A DNA stretch of 64,000 nucleotides from Endocalyx cinctus (GCA_001600455.1 BCKC01000003.1:2056168-2120167), one strand, 5' to 3'. Counted from the first letter of the stretch, positions 24,416 through 37,071 are shown. The notes: generated by a model not told the origin, from the sequence alone. Numbers and translations are program-made.

Positions 24416-25191
24416 ATGGCGTCTCAGGCAGACTACAAGGACAGGCAATTCTTAGCTGTTATTGGTGACGAGGTGAGTGCGCAATAGGAACATGATAAAC
24501 TATCTCGAGAGGTTTGCACCAACCTCTTTTATGACTTATCTTGAACTGATTATTGAATTTTACAGGACTCGGTAACAGGTCTTCTCCTAGCTGGTATAGG
24601 TGTAAGTTTTAATTTCATGTCGGAAGACATAACAACCGTTGTTTCCTATCTACGAGTTACGTAGACGAACTGCCCTAATACACGAATATGTTTGAGGTGG
24701 CATATGGGATGATGATAGGAACAGGAGAGGTCGACAACTCCCTCTCTAGCCTCTTAAACCTAGGCCTAATCCTAGATCATCAAGCTGTAGACCAAGAGAC
24801 GAGAGAAAATGAAATCTAATTCGAATATAACAGCACGTCACCGACCCGCCAGACTCGCAAAAGAACTTCCTCGTCGTCGACAACAAGACGGACACTTCTG
24901 CCATCGAAGCCGCTTTTGATTCTTTTACGACGGAGCGCAAGGATATAGGAATTATCTTGATAAATCAGCACGTACGTTTTCGTCTAAGACTTTGGAACAT
25001 ATACCACCGGGGAAGAAAAAGCTAACGAAACTAAATGAAAATGAATACAGATTGCTGACAAAATCCGATACCGTATCGACACGTACACGGCGGCCTTCCC
25101 GACCGTCCTCGAAATCCCGAGTAAAGACCACCCGTACGACCCCGAGAAGGACAGCGTATTACGGAGGGTGCGACGACTTTTTGGTGAATAA
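24416..25191 (+). CDS. VMA7: V-type proton ATPase subunit F
   Basis: Four small exons (24416-24472, 24566-24601, 24834-24971, 25051-25191), all joined in phase 0 with GT-AG ends, give 123 residues, the normal length for this subunit. The translation has the family blocks in order: [52 protein letters not shown], and [20 protein letters not shown] followed by [10 protein letters not shown] at the C-terminus. Subunit F is part of the central stalk of the V1 sector and couples ATP hydrolysis to rotor movement, acidifying vacuoles and endosomes. No single exon is longer than 47 codons, so the gene is easily missed by simple open-frame searches. It is divergent from NUR1. The call is firm because every junction restores a conserved motif. 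Confidence 0.95.
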
Positions 25192-25738
25192 AGGATGTGA
25201 TATATCGGATTATCATGGCGAGATTATTATAAAGTTTTTTGGGCCACCGCCAGAGTTGTTCCTCCTAGTATTGAGGTACACTGGCTTCATCTGTTTGTGT
25301 GTACGTATATAGCATCAGTCGCGGGTCAGGCATATGATAGAAAGATTGGACTATGGCAGCACCAAGAGTTCAAGAGAGGTGATTAACCCGCCCGCATTTT
25401 GGTATAAATTACGCATCTAGTGAAATTACATTGCAGGTATAACAACATGCATTAGCTTAGCAGCTGTGAGTATATTCCTCGAGTCTATAATCAAGGGATG
25501 AAAACAATAGATCCCTTATCTGATTTCGCTCGGCTTACAGTTACGAAGGATTGGAATATAGCATATCACCGGCATCTATCCTTCTTTGCCTGGAAAACGT
25601 CCAGTATTGTACTGACCTGTGCTGAAATACAATGTAAATGCGAATGTGTAGACCTCAAGCATTCATCTTCCCGGATTCAATGAGAATAAACTCCCTGGTA
25701 TGATTTTGCCATTCATCGTTATCGTCTTATATACGTCA
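25192..25738. other. Intergenic 3' of V-ATPase F
   Basis: AT-rich DNA with no recognisable coding segment; an open frame at 25498-25683 has no motif. It should hold the V-ATPase F terminator. Confidence 0.5.
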
Positions 25739-25942
25739 CTATTGATAATGCGGAAGAGGCAAAGAAAGAAAAAAGATAGGCAAACCAAATGTGTTAATCA
25801 ATGCGAGAACGAAAATACCAAAGCCGCACCAGAAGCCGTAGAAATACATAAACACCGTGGGTAAATAAAATGGGTTTAAACCCTTAATGCGTTGCCCCTT
25901 GCCCTCGTCGTCGTCGTTGTTCATTAATTCCTCTCGCGACAT
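25739..25942 (-). CDS. Possible 67-residue single-TM protein
   Basis: This is an intact small frame lying about 100 bp downstream of the NPC2 stop codon on the same strand. Its product starts with an acidic hydrophilic stretch (MSREELMNNDDDEGKGQRIK), then carries one strong hydrophobic segment containing FMYFYGFWCGFGIFVLALIN, and ends without a charged tail. The layout of an acidic N-terminus, a basic residue pair and one membrane helix is that of many small organelle proteins. I do not recognise the family. It might equally be chance or one exon of a longer gene. Confidence 0.35.
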   Translation of the reverse strand: MSREELMNNDDDEGKGQRIKGLNPFYLPTVFMYFYGFWCGFGIFVLALINTFGLPIFFLSLPLPHYQ

Positions 25943-26044
25943 GTGACTAAATCCACTTCATTCATGACGTGAACTGTGACCTGAGTAATTCTTCCTATGT
26001 GCTTACATCTACGCTCTTTCCCTATCGGGGCGCAATATCTTTCT

Positions 26045-26918
26045 TTATAGCTCAGAGACAGACTTCTTACCACCGAACTGGACCGTAGCCTGGAGGCAGG
26101 TTATGGGCTTTCCGTCAGCATTGACGACGTCGGCATAGACGTTGTAAGTTCCCTGTGCGTAACAAACATCAGTATGAGATACTTCGAGCTGAGAGGTGCC
26201 GAGGAAAGAAAAGAAGAAAACGTACAGGAGGAACTTCTTTGGGAATATCGACGCTTTTCGTGATGGATAGAACACCCTTCTCGATCGGACACTCGAGATC
26301 AACGTTGGAGACCTGCTCACACAGGTTGGCCTGCATGTTGACGAGTCGGATGAGACCGTACTTGACGACCAGGTTAACGACGGCGCCTTCCTCGATCGTC
26401 TCGAAGACGGTTCCCGTTGCTCGGATTTCTAGCTGGGCACCCCTATAGTTATGGTGTAAATATTAGCATTCCGTATTTCTTGTTCGGCTGCTTGCTTCCC
26501 TCCCATATTTTGACGATCATATGTTTTCCCCCACATTTCATCCGTATCGTAGGCTACTTCCAAGTATCGTCGCAATTTCATCCATGTTCTTCTTGTACTC
26601 TTATTCTCTTCATCTAGCCTAACGTATAAAAATATAGATCCATCCCTTTCTTCGAGGACGCCATAAATAATAAAAGGAGAGTATTGGAAGAACCTACGCT
26701 TCGGGAGGGTTAGGGAGTAGATCAACACTCTCGATCGAGACGATATCTTGGCTGTGGTCGGTATCGCAGAACTGGAGCGGCGAGTCACCGGGGACCTTCT
26801 GGACATCGCTGATGGTGATCTCCTGGTCGCTGAACCAACCGCCTCGAGCTTCGATACCGACGGCTGCCTGAGCAGCGGTCGCGGCCGAGAGAGCTGCGAG
26901 GGCGAAGTTGAAACGCAT
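26045..26918 (-). CDS. NPC2: Phosphatidylglycerol/phosphatidylinositol transfer protein (NPC2-like, ML domain)
   Basis: Three exons (26918-26698, 26442-26226, 26152-26045) give 181 residues. Junctions are GT-AG; the first donor is GTAGGT in phase 2 and the second GTACGT in phase 0. Residues 1-18 form a clear signal peptide (MRFNFALAALSAATAAQA). The ML domain follows: SPLQFCDTDHSQDIVSIESV, LLPNPPEAGAQLEIRATG, VVNLVVKYGLIRL, ANLCEQVSNVDLECPIEKG and PPGTYNVYADVVNADGKPIT followed by CLQA. Four cysteines are visible in these blocks. Proteins of this family bind sterol or phospholipid inside a beta-sandwich and act in the vacuole/lysosome lumen or are secreted. Length and block order match fungal PG/PI-TP proteins. 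The gene converges on V-ATPase F. Confidence 0.94.
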
Positions 26919-29188
26919 TTCTTTTTTTTTATGTTATTGTATTTCGTTTCGTTTTTTCGGAGGTGATGATTAATGTCAAGTCTCCTTCTATATCTTCCTT
27001 TTCTCTAAAAGGAAAATAAGAAAATCGACAAGAAACAAAAAAAAAAAAAAAAAGAATATATGAGTCAAAGTTAAAGTAGTAAAACTTAATAGCTGGTTTA
27101 CGTAGATAGTAGATAACAAAGAGGGCTTGAGGCGAAAGAAGCATGTGGTTGGATGAGATGGGCAGTGCTTCTACCATGATGGGTAAGTTTATCAGGTGGG
27201 ACGTCATGAGACTTTGAGTAGTTTATTCTGATTGGACAATATTGATAGCTATTCTTTACTAACCCGTTTCAGTGGAGGTTGGGGAATCTCCACATAAAAT
27301 GATTTCAGATTCAATTATTGCGTAGGCATGTAGGTTATGTACCTAAGTACTTAGTAATTTAGGTATAGTACAGTACAGAGTTACCACTATAAAAGTACCT
27401 GGCCAATTCACTAGTGTACTATATACAGCGATAGTTACCCAGCAACACAGTTGTCAGTAGCCCATCTGTTGAACGAGCTCGTTTCCCCTATTATACCATA
27501 CACATATCATACACATAAGGATTTACTACTTAGCTATATATGAGGACTAGGTTATCAAATACCTTCACCGTATCGTCGCCGAGATATTTAGAGTGACTTG
27601 TACACTACATATACATATATGATTAGGAGGTTGGGTTACAGTGACGGTGTAAGTGAACCCGGCTAGCGGCCTCCGGTGGTGACATAAGTGGGCAGAGCTT
27701 TACAGTCAGACAGTCATTACATGATACTAATCAACGTAAGCTTTTACCTGGGAATAGTTACAGCCAGGCAATTAATACAACTACTGTAAAAACTTAGGTC
27801 ATTAGCCCATTAGTGTAGAATCAAATAGCTCAAATCCTGACATTATATCATCAAGGTCCACGGGTATTAGCTAGACAATTGCCATACCCGATGACTATCA
27901 ACATTACTTCAAACATCTTAGCATAGTTCACTCGCCAGTTTTATATGTAAAACGTATCTGTGAAATGCTTGGCTTTATGTGCGCAAGCGAATCCCGCCGA
28001 TCCCATCAACCAAACAACAAGGTCGTACCGTAATTACAACCGAAATGTCCAAAGCACAGCTCAAAATCAGGTCTTATATAACGCCGTGTGTCTCGATGAC
28101 TTCTAGACGCCCGTGCATCTGATTGAAACACAATCACCTAGGTTTATATAGGGTGTATCTCTTTTAACTACGATGAAAGAGGGAGGCCTCTCCGTTAATT
28201 GTTCTTCCTCGTTGACTGTTTCTGTGGCCCGATTCTGGATATATTGAACAATATTATTCCTCGTTGCTTCAAGGTTTATGCACGCTTTCAGCAACACGTT
28301 TGAAATTCTCTAGCTACTGGCATCTTGCCAATATCCATTCTTTCATCTATGAGAATTTATCTCCCGACCCAAATCCAACAATCACCGGTATCTCCAATCG
28401 AATCAACGATACAAGCGTATCATTTCCTGCCAGAAAAATACTCTACTGTGGAGTATCTTTGACAGATATAGGAGGTAATTGCAAGTTTGTATTTGAAAAG
28501 GTAACTGTACTGGTCTTTTGTATGATAACGGTACTGGTACGGGGTGGGAGAAGCCGGCTAGACATAAGCTTACAAACTCGTACCGCACTGGAACCTAGCT
28601 AATTGCCAATCCCAATACCGGTATGCAGCCATTTAACAGCTAATTCAAAGCTATTTCTAACAGACTATACAGTTAGAGTGCGTGCGTCTAAGTGCAAATT
28701 ATATCAATGCACTCATTCGGAACTGTTTACAGATAGTATGTATCCGTAAGTGCCTAGTCAAACAATTTGTAAGAATCGATGGGACGAGTGTATACTCATT
28801 TTAGTATTATTGCTATCATTATAGTAAGGTTCATTAGAATAACAGTACAGCAAAACAATATAACAGGGCTGTTTCTCATAAAACTATAGTCGTAGAATGG
28901 GTATCGAAGTCAAAATCTTCCCTTACTCAAACATCGTCTCCCCGCTTTCCGCTACATTCCACTTCACTGATTCCTCCATGCCATTTCCACCAACTCTTAT
29001 ATTAACCGACGAATCGTGGCACAAAAAGCCAAGCCGCAAACATCAACGTCATAAGTTCGTACCACGTAAGGCAACAAGATCGTAATGATTGCTGGGATAT
29101 CAAAAAAGAACCACAGATGCAAGCAGCCTCACGCGACACAACTGCGCAAAATCAATAACGAGCGTCGGGGTATCGTGTTAACACGTCA
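26919..29188. other. Intergenic, AT-rich, no gene recognised
   Basis: The left part (to about 27200) is the NPC2 promoter and leader. The remainder is AT-rich, with scattered TAGGTA and GTACAG words and short open frames (28103-28297 on -, 28264-28602 on +) whose products match nothing I know. It also contains the 3' flank of the channel gene. Confidence 0.5.
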
Positions 29189-31993
29189 TTAATAATAAAC
29201 CTTCTCCTCCCACACCGGAGGTCGGACGGCTTCGGTATCCCACTCCAACTTGTTCTTGTCGTTGAGGACGCAGCCCTCGTCGGTGATGGGGATGATTTTC
29301 TCCGTGTCGTGGACTTCCTGTTTCGAGATACCCATGGCATCCTCGGGGATCCACAGCAACGGGGCAGCGCTGCTAACCGACGGTGGGAAGTAAGCATCGC
29401 GTTCAGTCTCCTCCGAGTAGAGCTTGTCCACATCGATAGCATCGTGGGGAACTAGTTTAGACAACGTTTCAAAGTCGCAGTAGACCCATGGCTTGAGGAA
29501 CTTGACCAGGAAGTTAGGTTTCTTCCCCGAAGCCGTAGTAGCTGGGACGGAACCCTTCTCAGCGGCAGCCAAGTCGTTGCTATCGCCGCTGGGCACGCGG
29601 AGTGACTGTGCTTCCGTCCCGAGGGTTCGGGGCAGGTTGTAAAGCAGAGGGTCGATGGCGTTATTCATCGAGACATGGAAGAGCGCTGTGAAGATCAAGA
29701 ATACAATCATGAGAACCAACGGGCCGGTCGCTACCGAGGCAGCAAAGATACCAATCATGGTTAGCTCAGCAATGTATACGCCAACAAATAGCTGCTGTAA
29801 GGCACGCGGGTAAATAAGACCTCGGGTGTCAATCTTCGTGTCAGTTACAAAGAAGATGTTGTAACGCCATGCGAGATAGAAGAATGAGAGACCAATAAAG
29901 GCGAAGCCAAGCATCAGCGGGGCGATACTAGCATAGCAGAGACCTAAAACAGTCAGTAAGGCAAAATAAATATACCTCGGGTGATTAAGTACGTACTGAT
30001 GACTGCGATATTGGTGTAAACTGGTAAGACGCTACCCCATGAAATAGCGCTGAGATTTGCCCACTTATTGTACATGGCCCGGGGGGTGTTGGCCAAAAAT
30101 TTGTACAGGAGAGTAAAAATAATAAATCCAACTACCTGTGAGAGAAGGCTTGAAGCGATACCGATACCTTGGACGATGAAGTAGGAAATATAGAAGTTCG
30201 AGGCTCTCGGTAAGTTTTCTGCCAGAACGCTGGTGGCCGAAGAAGGATCTGCAGCAATCTGCTTCGCTACGACTGTTGCCGCCGACGAGAGCGTGGACAC
30301 TAAGAACACCTGAACCACTTGAAAAGCAAAGTAGGCGTTTTGAGTGAAAAGTTCAACACGTGATAGAGATGGTTCTCCGGCGAGTTTGGCGCAGACTATT
30401 GTTTCTTCGTTAGTACCAACATACTAGCGCAAACGCCACGAGGGAGGAACTTACTGCGCATAACGATGGGCACAAGGGCCATTAAAACGGCCAAAAGGAC
30501 AGAAGGTAGCAAACCCTGAACAAAACCCAGAATGACTTCAGGTATGAGTTTAATCCACGTGAGGAAAGATATCTCCTTGAGTGCCGAGATATTCGAGATC
30601 GAACCCACAACGGCGACGGGAATTGCCCAAAAGAGGATCATAACGCTAATAAAGGCAATAACGGCGAATCTGCGAATCACTCTCTGCCACCACGACACCT
30701 TCAAAGCACTCCAAACAACCTCCCCAGGAGTAACACCAATATACTTAGGTGCCATCTGTAGAGCTTGGTGGTGTGCGAGCACTTGGTACGCGGATTCAGC
30801 ATCGGCTTGTTTGTAGAACTCAACGAAAACACTGTTGATCTTGTCAAACTTCCCAGCGCGGTGTTGTCGTTGAGCCTCCTCAACTTCGGGGATGATACGG
30901 CGGAGTTCCTCTCGGCACCAGTTGATAGTGTCCACCTTCTTCCCAACAAGTCCCAATGGCCCTAGTTTATGAGAGGGTCGCTTCTTGGCAGTGACCCAGC
31001 GAGCGGCGAGACTACCAGACTCGGCATCCGCGGGCACTTCAGCCCTTTCATCGGAGCCGCCTTTCTTCAATACCTTCAAACGTTCCGCGTTCGCAAGCTT
31101 GAGCAGCTTTACCTCGGCCTTCTCAAGCTTCATCGCCACCTCGTCACGCTCTTTGACGAGCTTGTCGAGTTTTTCGGTGTCGCCAGCGATCCATATATTC
31201 TTGACCGCGTCGCCGAATACCTTGCGCAACCGAGCCGGATCGAGATATTCGTCTGGTACTGAAACGAAGAGGACGGTACGAGAGGAGATACGGTTGGCGT
31301 AGAGAGGAGACAGGAGGAAGGCTTGGCGCAGGTTCACGTAGTAGATCGACTCTCGCAGGATCATATATATGACAAAGCCGTAAAAAGCCCACGCGGTAAA
31401 TGCGTGGGCATAGTAACGGTTACTTTCGGTATTTTTGTCAATATTTGCATACGAAAGCATGTCAACCTGCGTAGCACTGCCACCTCCGGTGATATTAATG
31501 GGGAAGAGAATGGGCCATAAGATCAAGCATCCCACGAAAGAAATAACGACAAGAATTTTGAGGAATCGGAGGAACAGATAGGCGTCTAATGACTGGTGCT
31601 GCAGTGGGTGGGTATCGGGAATTTTCCAAAAGGACCCAACCCAGTTGAACAAGCCATTGGGTAAGGCCGGAGATCGCTCGCTACGAAGATATATATTGTT
31701 AACGGTGATACCAGACAGCTACAGATTGCAGATAAATGATAGCCCACCTTGGATGCAAGCTACCCAGGTATGTTCTCGGGGCATAATATCGTCTCTGGCT
31801 CTTTCTCAAGCACAGGAATATCGATATGTAGACGGCGGCGGTTAATGCCACCGGACCCAAGGTGAGGTAAAGGGCTGTGGGGAAACACCTGATTAGCTAT
31901 TGCGGTTTTCGAGGTCAATTCCAAGATTACTAAAAACGTACAAGCCGCCGAGGTTGGCAGTTCCTGATCACGAGCGCTGCCCGGGTCACTCAT
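29189..31993 (-). CDS. CSC1/OSCA/TMEM63-type stress-gated cation channel (DUF221, RSN1 family)
   Basis: Five exons (31993-31942, 31874-31748, 31680-30455, 30395-29997, 29943-29189) give 852 residues. The second junction uses a GTGGGC donor, chosen because it yields YLGSLHPSERSPALPNGLFN; a nearby GTAGCT would break the frame. The N-terminal TM (LYLTLGPVALTAAVYISIFL) lies near residues 19-40. Two TMs follow near 100-120 and 148-170, then a cytosolic domain near 194-395 with SVFVEFYKQADAESAY, then the multi-TM channel core from about 400, including ISYFIVQGIGIASSLL and the PLLYNLP segment. The C-terminus is soluble. The family forms hyperosmolality- or stretch-gated, calcium-permeable channels at the plasma membrane or endomembranes; the yeast founders are Rsn1, Phm7 and Csc1. 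Which paralogue this is cannot be decided here. Confidence 0.92.
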
Positions 31994-34900
31994 ATTGTAG
32001 GAGATAGGGAGGGTGGTTCCTCGATTGAAGTTGTATACTGCAGCAAACGACTACGAGCAATCACACCAGGAGGTGTTATCCACGCATCGACCGTAGGAGC
32101 TGAGGTCCAAAAGGAACGGGGAAGGACGCGGGGGGGAGGACGCAGGAGAGAGAAGACGACGATAATATATTAATAAAAAGAAGGATAGAGGAATGATCTG
32201 CAGAGGCTGGACTGCTGGGGTGATAATTAATTAATGAAATCAGACCAGCGATCAATTCCAAGGAAATGGCAAAGATGGTTATGCTAAGTGCTGCATACGG
32301 TGTGGAGCGTGAATCGCGGACCGTGTAATCCCTGCCGGTGTTTTTTTTTTTTTTTTCGATTTACACTAGTGTGACAGGGTAAAAGGGACAACCTGAACAA
32401 GGATAATTATAGTAAAATATAGATCTCGAGATCGATTAACCCTGTCTATATGTTCCGTCTTTTACTGTGTAGTCATATGAGTAAGTATTTATATAAGTAA
32501 AGACAAGAAAAAGTAAAGCATAGTTCAGGACAGGTGATGAGATTAGGGGTTTGAAAGTTGGATTGTGTATGTTCCAAGGTTTGTTGGAGGCCTTCCTCGG
32601 GGCAATAGTGGTATAGTATACGTCAGTCCAAGTCTAGACCATCTCCTTCGATATACTCACCTCGTACGTTGTGAATGGAGCAATTTCAGGTTTTTAGTGT
32701 ATGCCCTGAAGGAGATTGGATAATGGTAGAGCTCCACTAAGCCATGAACCAGGGGATAAAGTGGTTATACCCAATCCTAAAAAGTACGTGGTGTACGGAG
32801 TAATAAAACTGTCACTAACCTTTTTAACAGTTAACCAGCCAGCCCAGCTAACCCTTTGATAGCTGCAGTATCCTTGAAGAAAAAAAATTCAATCGAGTGG
32901 AGTACCAATGACGAAATGCTGCCAGGTATCCCTGTAAAGCTGAGGGTCTTCGATACTCTCTATTCCAGGCGCTTAATATCAAAAATTCTTGAATAATATT
33001 GAATCTTGAAAAAGAAACCTGTCAGGACTCTTTCTTGCAGCTCGTGATAGACGGATACAGACAGAACAGGATCCTAGCGTACGTGTACGTATGACAGGAA
33101 GATGAGACGGGGTAATAAACTTGACGCAGGGCAAATAAGAATTAAGGGTCCTATATTAAGTGCTGGAATAAAGACGAAACTCGAAAATTCTTGATATAAA
33201 TTCTTAACGAAACCACACACACTCACACATACATATTTACATGATATGCAGACAAGTCGAGAGGCATGTATTTAAATTTAAATTTTGGTTTCGTTCTATC
33301 ATAAACCCACATCAGTACCATATTTCGACATCGACGATGTGAGACTAAAGACATGACATCAGCTAATCACTACTTCTACTTTAAAATGTCACATACGTAA
33401 ATCATTTAATAGTGTCATCGGAACAGACGACAAAAAGACAAGTCAGAAAAAAAGACCCTTGATATCTTGAAAAGTTACTATTGTGATTATACTCATTCGG
33501 GGATACGCTGATCCGGTAACTACTAGAAAAGTTCGTCCTTACATACGATGGTACACATACGTACTTACATACATACACTCCTACAGTAAAGTAATACCGA
33601 AAATGCCTACTTGCCATTCCTCTTCTAGCGTAGTTAGTTTATGTCTTATGGCCAAGAATGGTCAATTAACGATGAAATAAGTTTAGATACACGATGATTG
33701 ATCATATCGTCTTCCTAATTGAGTGGAACGGTATACCTAGGTAATGGATACTACTAACGTAAAGCACGAAAACCTCACCAATACCCAACCAGCCAACCTA
33801 GCCAGGAATTTTCAATAGTTCCATATTTTAGTCGCTTAAGTAAGAATCGAAGAAAACGGCGTACGACACCGTCGCACAGCAGAGTCGTACAATCGGCGAA
33901 ACAGATCGACTTTTAGATCGATTGGGCGGCCTCTATCTGGACATCCACGAGGTCTATACCGTGCTGTACCCCTTAGCTGACATTTCTATGGAGCGTTCTA
34001 GATGTGAACATTTGCGACAGCACATAATACCTACGCAGCTGCGGTAGCCCGCATATATACTATGCACGACTTCATATTAATGACCAGACAACGAATAGCA
34101 CGTAGGAAATGCATCCGTCTCGCACAACGTACAATACATGCAATGATCGTCCTACGAAACGAAAAGTAAAAGTAAAAATAAAATAAGATGAATGATGCAT
34201 CATAAAAAATATATCACTATTAGCGGTCAATCTTGCACACTTTTGGTCATTCACCTAAGAAACCTACACCGAGACAAAACTGTACACTATTGCTACGAGA
34301 CAAACGGTTTTCGGCTATTACATATGTTTCATTTTGGAAATTACCGGTTTCGGTCATTTTTCGTGATGCGTGCCACTACGACACTTCAAGATGCACCCAT
34401 TCTACCGTTTCTTCTTGAAAATCGTACCACACAACGATTGGACGTACGAAATTATCAACGACAAGTTGAGGTGCAGGGACATAACGGTGAAGAAGAAATG
34501 TGATTGGAAAAGTGTGCCAATTGTTTCACTGATAGTATAGATTCTTTTTAAACCAGTAACTATCTAGGTAGTAGATAGGTTCCTACATCTGTTCCTACAT
34601 CCCTTCAAAGATTTCATCGTATAGGTAGATAATCAGCATAGTTATCGTCGTGATGTAAATAAAGTTAGAGAATGATAATTAGTTTATGATACCAGAAAGG
34701 CCTTGATTTGAACAGACCTGTCACAACAAACCTGATCGCATCTCAGTTTAATCTAAACTGGAATGTTCGTAGATAGCTCAATGGATTGTCCTAGCATTCC
34801 TGAATCCGGAAATGTTGGCAACATTTTTCTTTGAAGAATCATCAAACAATGGCCCAATACGCCCCCAACGGGTTGCACTCTGTCTTTCCCTTCCTTTTTC

Positions 34901-35103
34901 TCTACTCCTTTATTCCTCCATCAGCGATCGACCTAACCCTCGCGCACCTGTATTCGTATGTTCTCCCAACGAGCGTAAAGAGTAGTATCATCGTATTCCG
35001 AGGTGCATGAAGAAACCGAAGCAGGAGTTGCAGAACGGAAGAAGGGAATAACTAGAGAACTTACTACTGAGCCAACCACCATCTATCACCTCCAAGCAGC
35101 GCA
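31994..35103. other. Divergent intergenic region, no gene recognised
   Basis: The 3.1 kb separates the channel gene (-) from the coiled-coil gene (+). It contains a poly-T run near 32341, a TACGGAGTA word near 32794 and GT- and CA-rich patches. A short stretch near 33840-33970 is GC-richer than its surroundings and could be a coding relic, but no frame is convincing. A tRNA A-box-like word (TAGCTCAATGGA, near 34776) lacks a matching B box. Confidence 0.5.
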
Positions 35104-37071
35104 ATGTCGGTTACAGCAGCGACGCAGGCGGTGGATCCGCAGCAGACGCGACCGGGCTACTTGAAGCCCACGCACTGGTCTCTGGGTCATTGGAGTGAGA
35201 TGCAGGAAAAGCATCCGGACCTGCCGTGGCACTTACTCGAGCACATGAACTGTTCCTACTTTTCGACGGCGTTCCGACCGCCGACGCTCTTGGCCCTGAA
35301 GCAGCACGCTCAGTCGCTGGCCGTCATGATCTCCCTCTTGGCCCCCAGCGAGAACTCGGCCGAGATCGACAACGAGAACAGCGAGAACACGGACCGGACC
35401 TTCCGTAAGCATCAGTCCTTCGACTGGCTCAACAATCTGCAGGAGCACTACCACAACGAGGACGCGGCTCACCAGTTCCCGCTCAACACCTTGATCAACC
35501 ACATCAAGAGCAACGGCGACGTCGAGGGTCCTCAGTACCACTGTCCCCTCCAGAAGCACGAGCTCGAATTTCCCGAGAATCACGAGCACCGCCAGCACTA
35601 CCCCTTCGCCTCGCACATGAACATGCTCATGCATGCTAACGAGTGTCTTGAGCGACTCGACCACGAGTACTCAGCCATGGGCGGACTCATGGCCATCCTT
35701 CCGCTCGGCACCGAGAAGCCGGACGAGAAGGCTGAGCTAAAGAGGGCCAAGAAGACGCTCATCGGTCAGTGGATTCTGTTCACCCAGCACCTCATTTCGC
35801 GCATGCACGAGATGGAGATCGCGTACGCCAACTGCTTGGACATCCTCGGGACCGAGGCCTACGTGCCGCCGCAGCACATCAGCATGCACGGGCCGGACGG
35901 CCGATCCGGCCGCGAGATCGTCTTCCCGCAGGACCGGTGGGTCCTGGCCAACGCCGGAGACGACGTCTTCGATCTCGTACACCAGCACCTCGACCAGAAG
36001 GAGGCCTGGCTAAACAAGCGCGACAACCTCTACAAGGAGCAAGGGGTGATCGGAAACAGCATCTGGAACCAGGACGAGAACACGCGAGGTATCGTCCAGG
36101 TCGACCTGTACACCCGGTACTACCGCATCAAGGGCAGCGGTCACGGGCCCATCTTCGTGCTCCCGGCCTTCGCCGACCGCCCGTCGACGGCGGGGACGCG
36201 AGACTTGGAGAGCCGACCGACGGTGGTGACGGTCCCGGCGCCGAACTTCCCGCAGCGGACGTCGGCCTGGGACACGCGGCACAAGGACCTCGAGACCGAC
36301 TCGCTGAAGCAGAAGGTCGAGCTCGGGAACCTCCGGACCAAGTCGGCCGAGCTCGAGAACATGAACACGCTCCTCAACACCGAGATCCAGCGCCTCAACC
36401 TCGCCCTCGCCGCGTGGGAGAAGCAGTCGGCCGACCCGACCAACAACGACGTCAGGCTCGCCGCCCAGGTGGCCGACGCGCAGCAGCGGGCGAACGAGCT
36501 GCAGGCGCAGGTGGAGGAGATGCACAAGCACCGCGAGCTCCTGATCGGCGAGCTCAACGTGTTCAAGCAGGCGAACGCGGCGGCGCAGGCCGGCCAGTCG
36601 GCCGGCATGCCGGGCGTGGCGCAGGTGCCGCCCAACACGGGCCACTTCCAGGCGCCGCAGGAGCTCGTCCGGCTGCTGAACCGGGCGACCGAGGGGATCG
36701 CGAGGTCGTGGCCCAGGATCCAGGAGCTCGGCCAGAGGGGCCACATCACCCAGGCCGACGTCGCCTGGATGCAGGACCTCTACAACGCCCAGCACGCGTT
36801 CGGCAAGACCATGGTCCAGAACACGCCCACGGCCGCCGTCGGCTCGAACGCCAAGCAGCCCACCGTCACGCACTTCCTGGAGAGCGGGAACGACCCGCTG
36901 CAGTTCGGTGGGTTTACTAGCTCGGCCGAGTATCTCAATTTCCTCATGACCCAGGCTGGCCAGCAGGCAAGCCAGAAAGCAAATCAGCAAGCAAACCAGC
37001 AAGCAAACCAGAGCAATCAAAATGCTCCGAAGCCAGGTAACGCGCCCGCGCCCCCGCCAGCCAATCCTTAA
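35104..37071 (+). CDS. GC-rich coiled-coil protein, unknown function
   Basis: This single exon of 655 residues starts MSVTAATQAVDPQQ. The N-terminal third is hydrophilic and His/Trp-rich (YLKPTHWSLGHWSEMQEKHP), followed by a helical region near 185-240 with RMHEMEIAYANCLD. Two heptad-like stretches near 397-445 and 452-497 (LRTKSAELENMNTLLNTEIQ; LQAQVEEMHKHRELLIGELN) predict coiled coil. The last 40 residues are a Gln/Asn repeat (QQANQQANQQ) and a Pro/Ala tail. There is no signal peptide and no membrane segment. I do not recognise the family. Codon use is extreme, almost always C or G in third position, and rises from the first to the second half. This creates long chance frames at 35769-36920 (+) and 36010-37020 (-), which are rejected. 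The bias suggests strong expression. Confidence 0.88.
   Translation: MSVTAATQAVDPQQTRPGYLKPTHWSLGHWSEMQEKHPDLPWHLLEHMNCSYFSTAFRPPTLLALKQHAQSLAVMISLLAPSENSAEIDNENSENTDRTFRKHQSFDWLNNLQEHYHNEDAAHQFPLNTLINHIKSNGDVEGPQYHCPLQKHELEFPENHEHRQHYPFASHMNMLMHANECLERLDHEYSAMGGLMAILPLGTEKPDEKAELKRAKKTLIGQWILFTQHLISRMHEMEIAYANCLDILGTEAYVPPQHISMHGPDGRSGREIVFPQDRWVLANAGDDVFDLVHQHLDQKEAWLNKRDNLYKEQGVIGNSIWNQDENTRGIVQVDLYTRYYRIKGSGHGPIFVLPAFADRPSTAGTRDLESRPTVVTVPAPNFPQRTSAWDTRHKDLETDSLKQKVELGNLRTKSAELENMNTLLNTEIQRLNLALAAWEKQSADPTNNDVRLAAQVADAQQRANELQAQVEEMHKHRELLIGELNVFKQANAAAQAGQSAGMPGVAQVPPNTGHFQAPQELVRLLNRATEGIARSWPRIQELGQRGHITQADVAWMQDLYNAQHAFGKTMVQNTPTAAVGSNAKQPTVTHFLESGNDPLQFGGFTSSAEYLNFLMTQAGQQASQKANQQANQQANQSNQNAPKPGNAPAPPPANP

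Noticed and set aside
33840..33970. GC-richer patch between the channel and coiled-coil genes
   Set aside because: It looks like a possible coding relic but no frame gives a recognisable segment.
34770..34830. tRNA-like A box (TAGCTCAATGGA)
   Set aside because: There is no B box, no consistent anticodon arm and no acceptor pairing.
35769..36920. 383-residue open frame on + overlapping the coiled-coil gene
   Set aside because: It is rich in Arg, Ala, Gly and Pro, as expected from reading GC-rich codons out of phase; the overlapping 655-residue frame has normal composition.
36010..37020. 336-residue open frame on - opposite the coiled-coil gene
   Set aside because: It is a shadow of third-position G/C bias; Leu/Val/Arg-rich with no motif.
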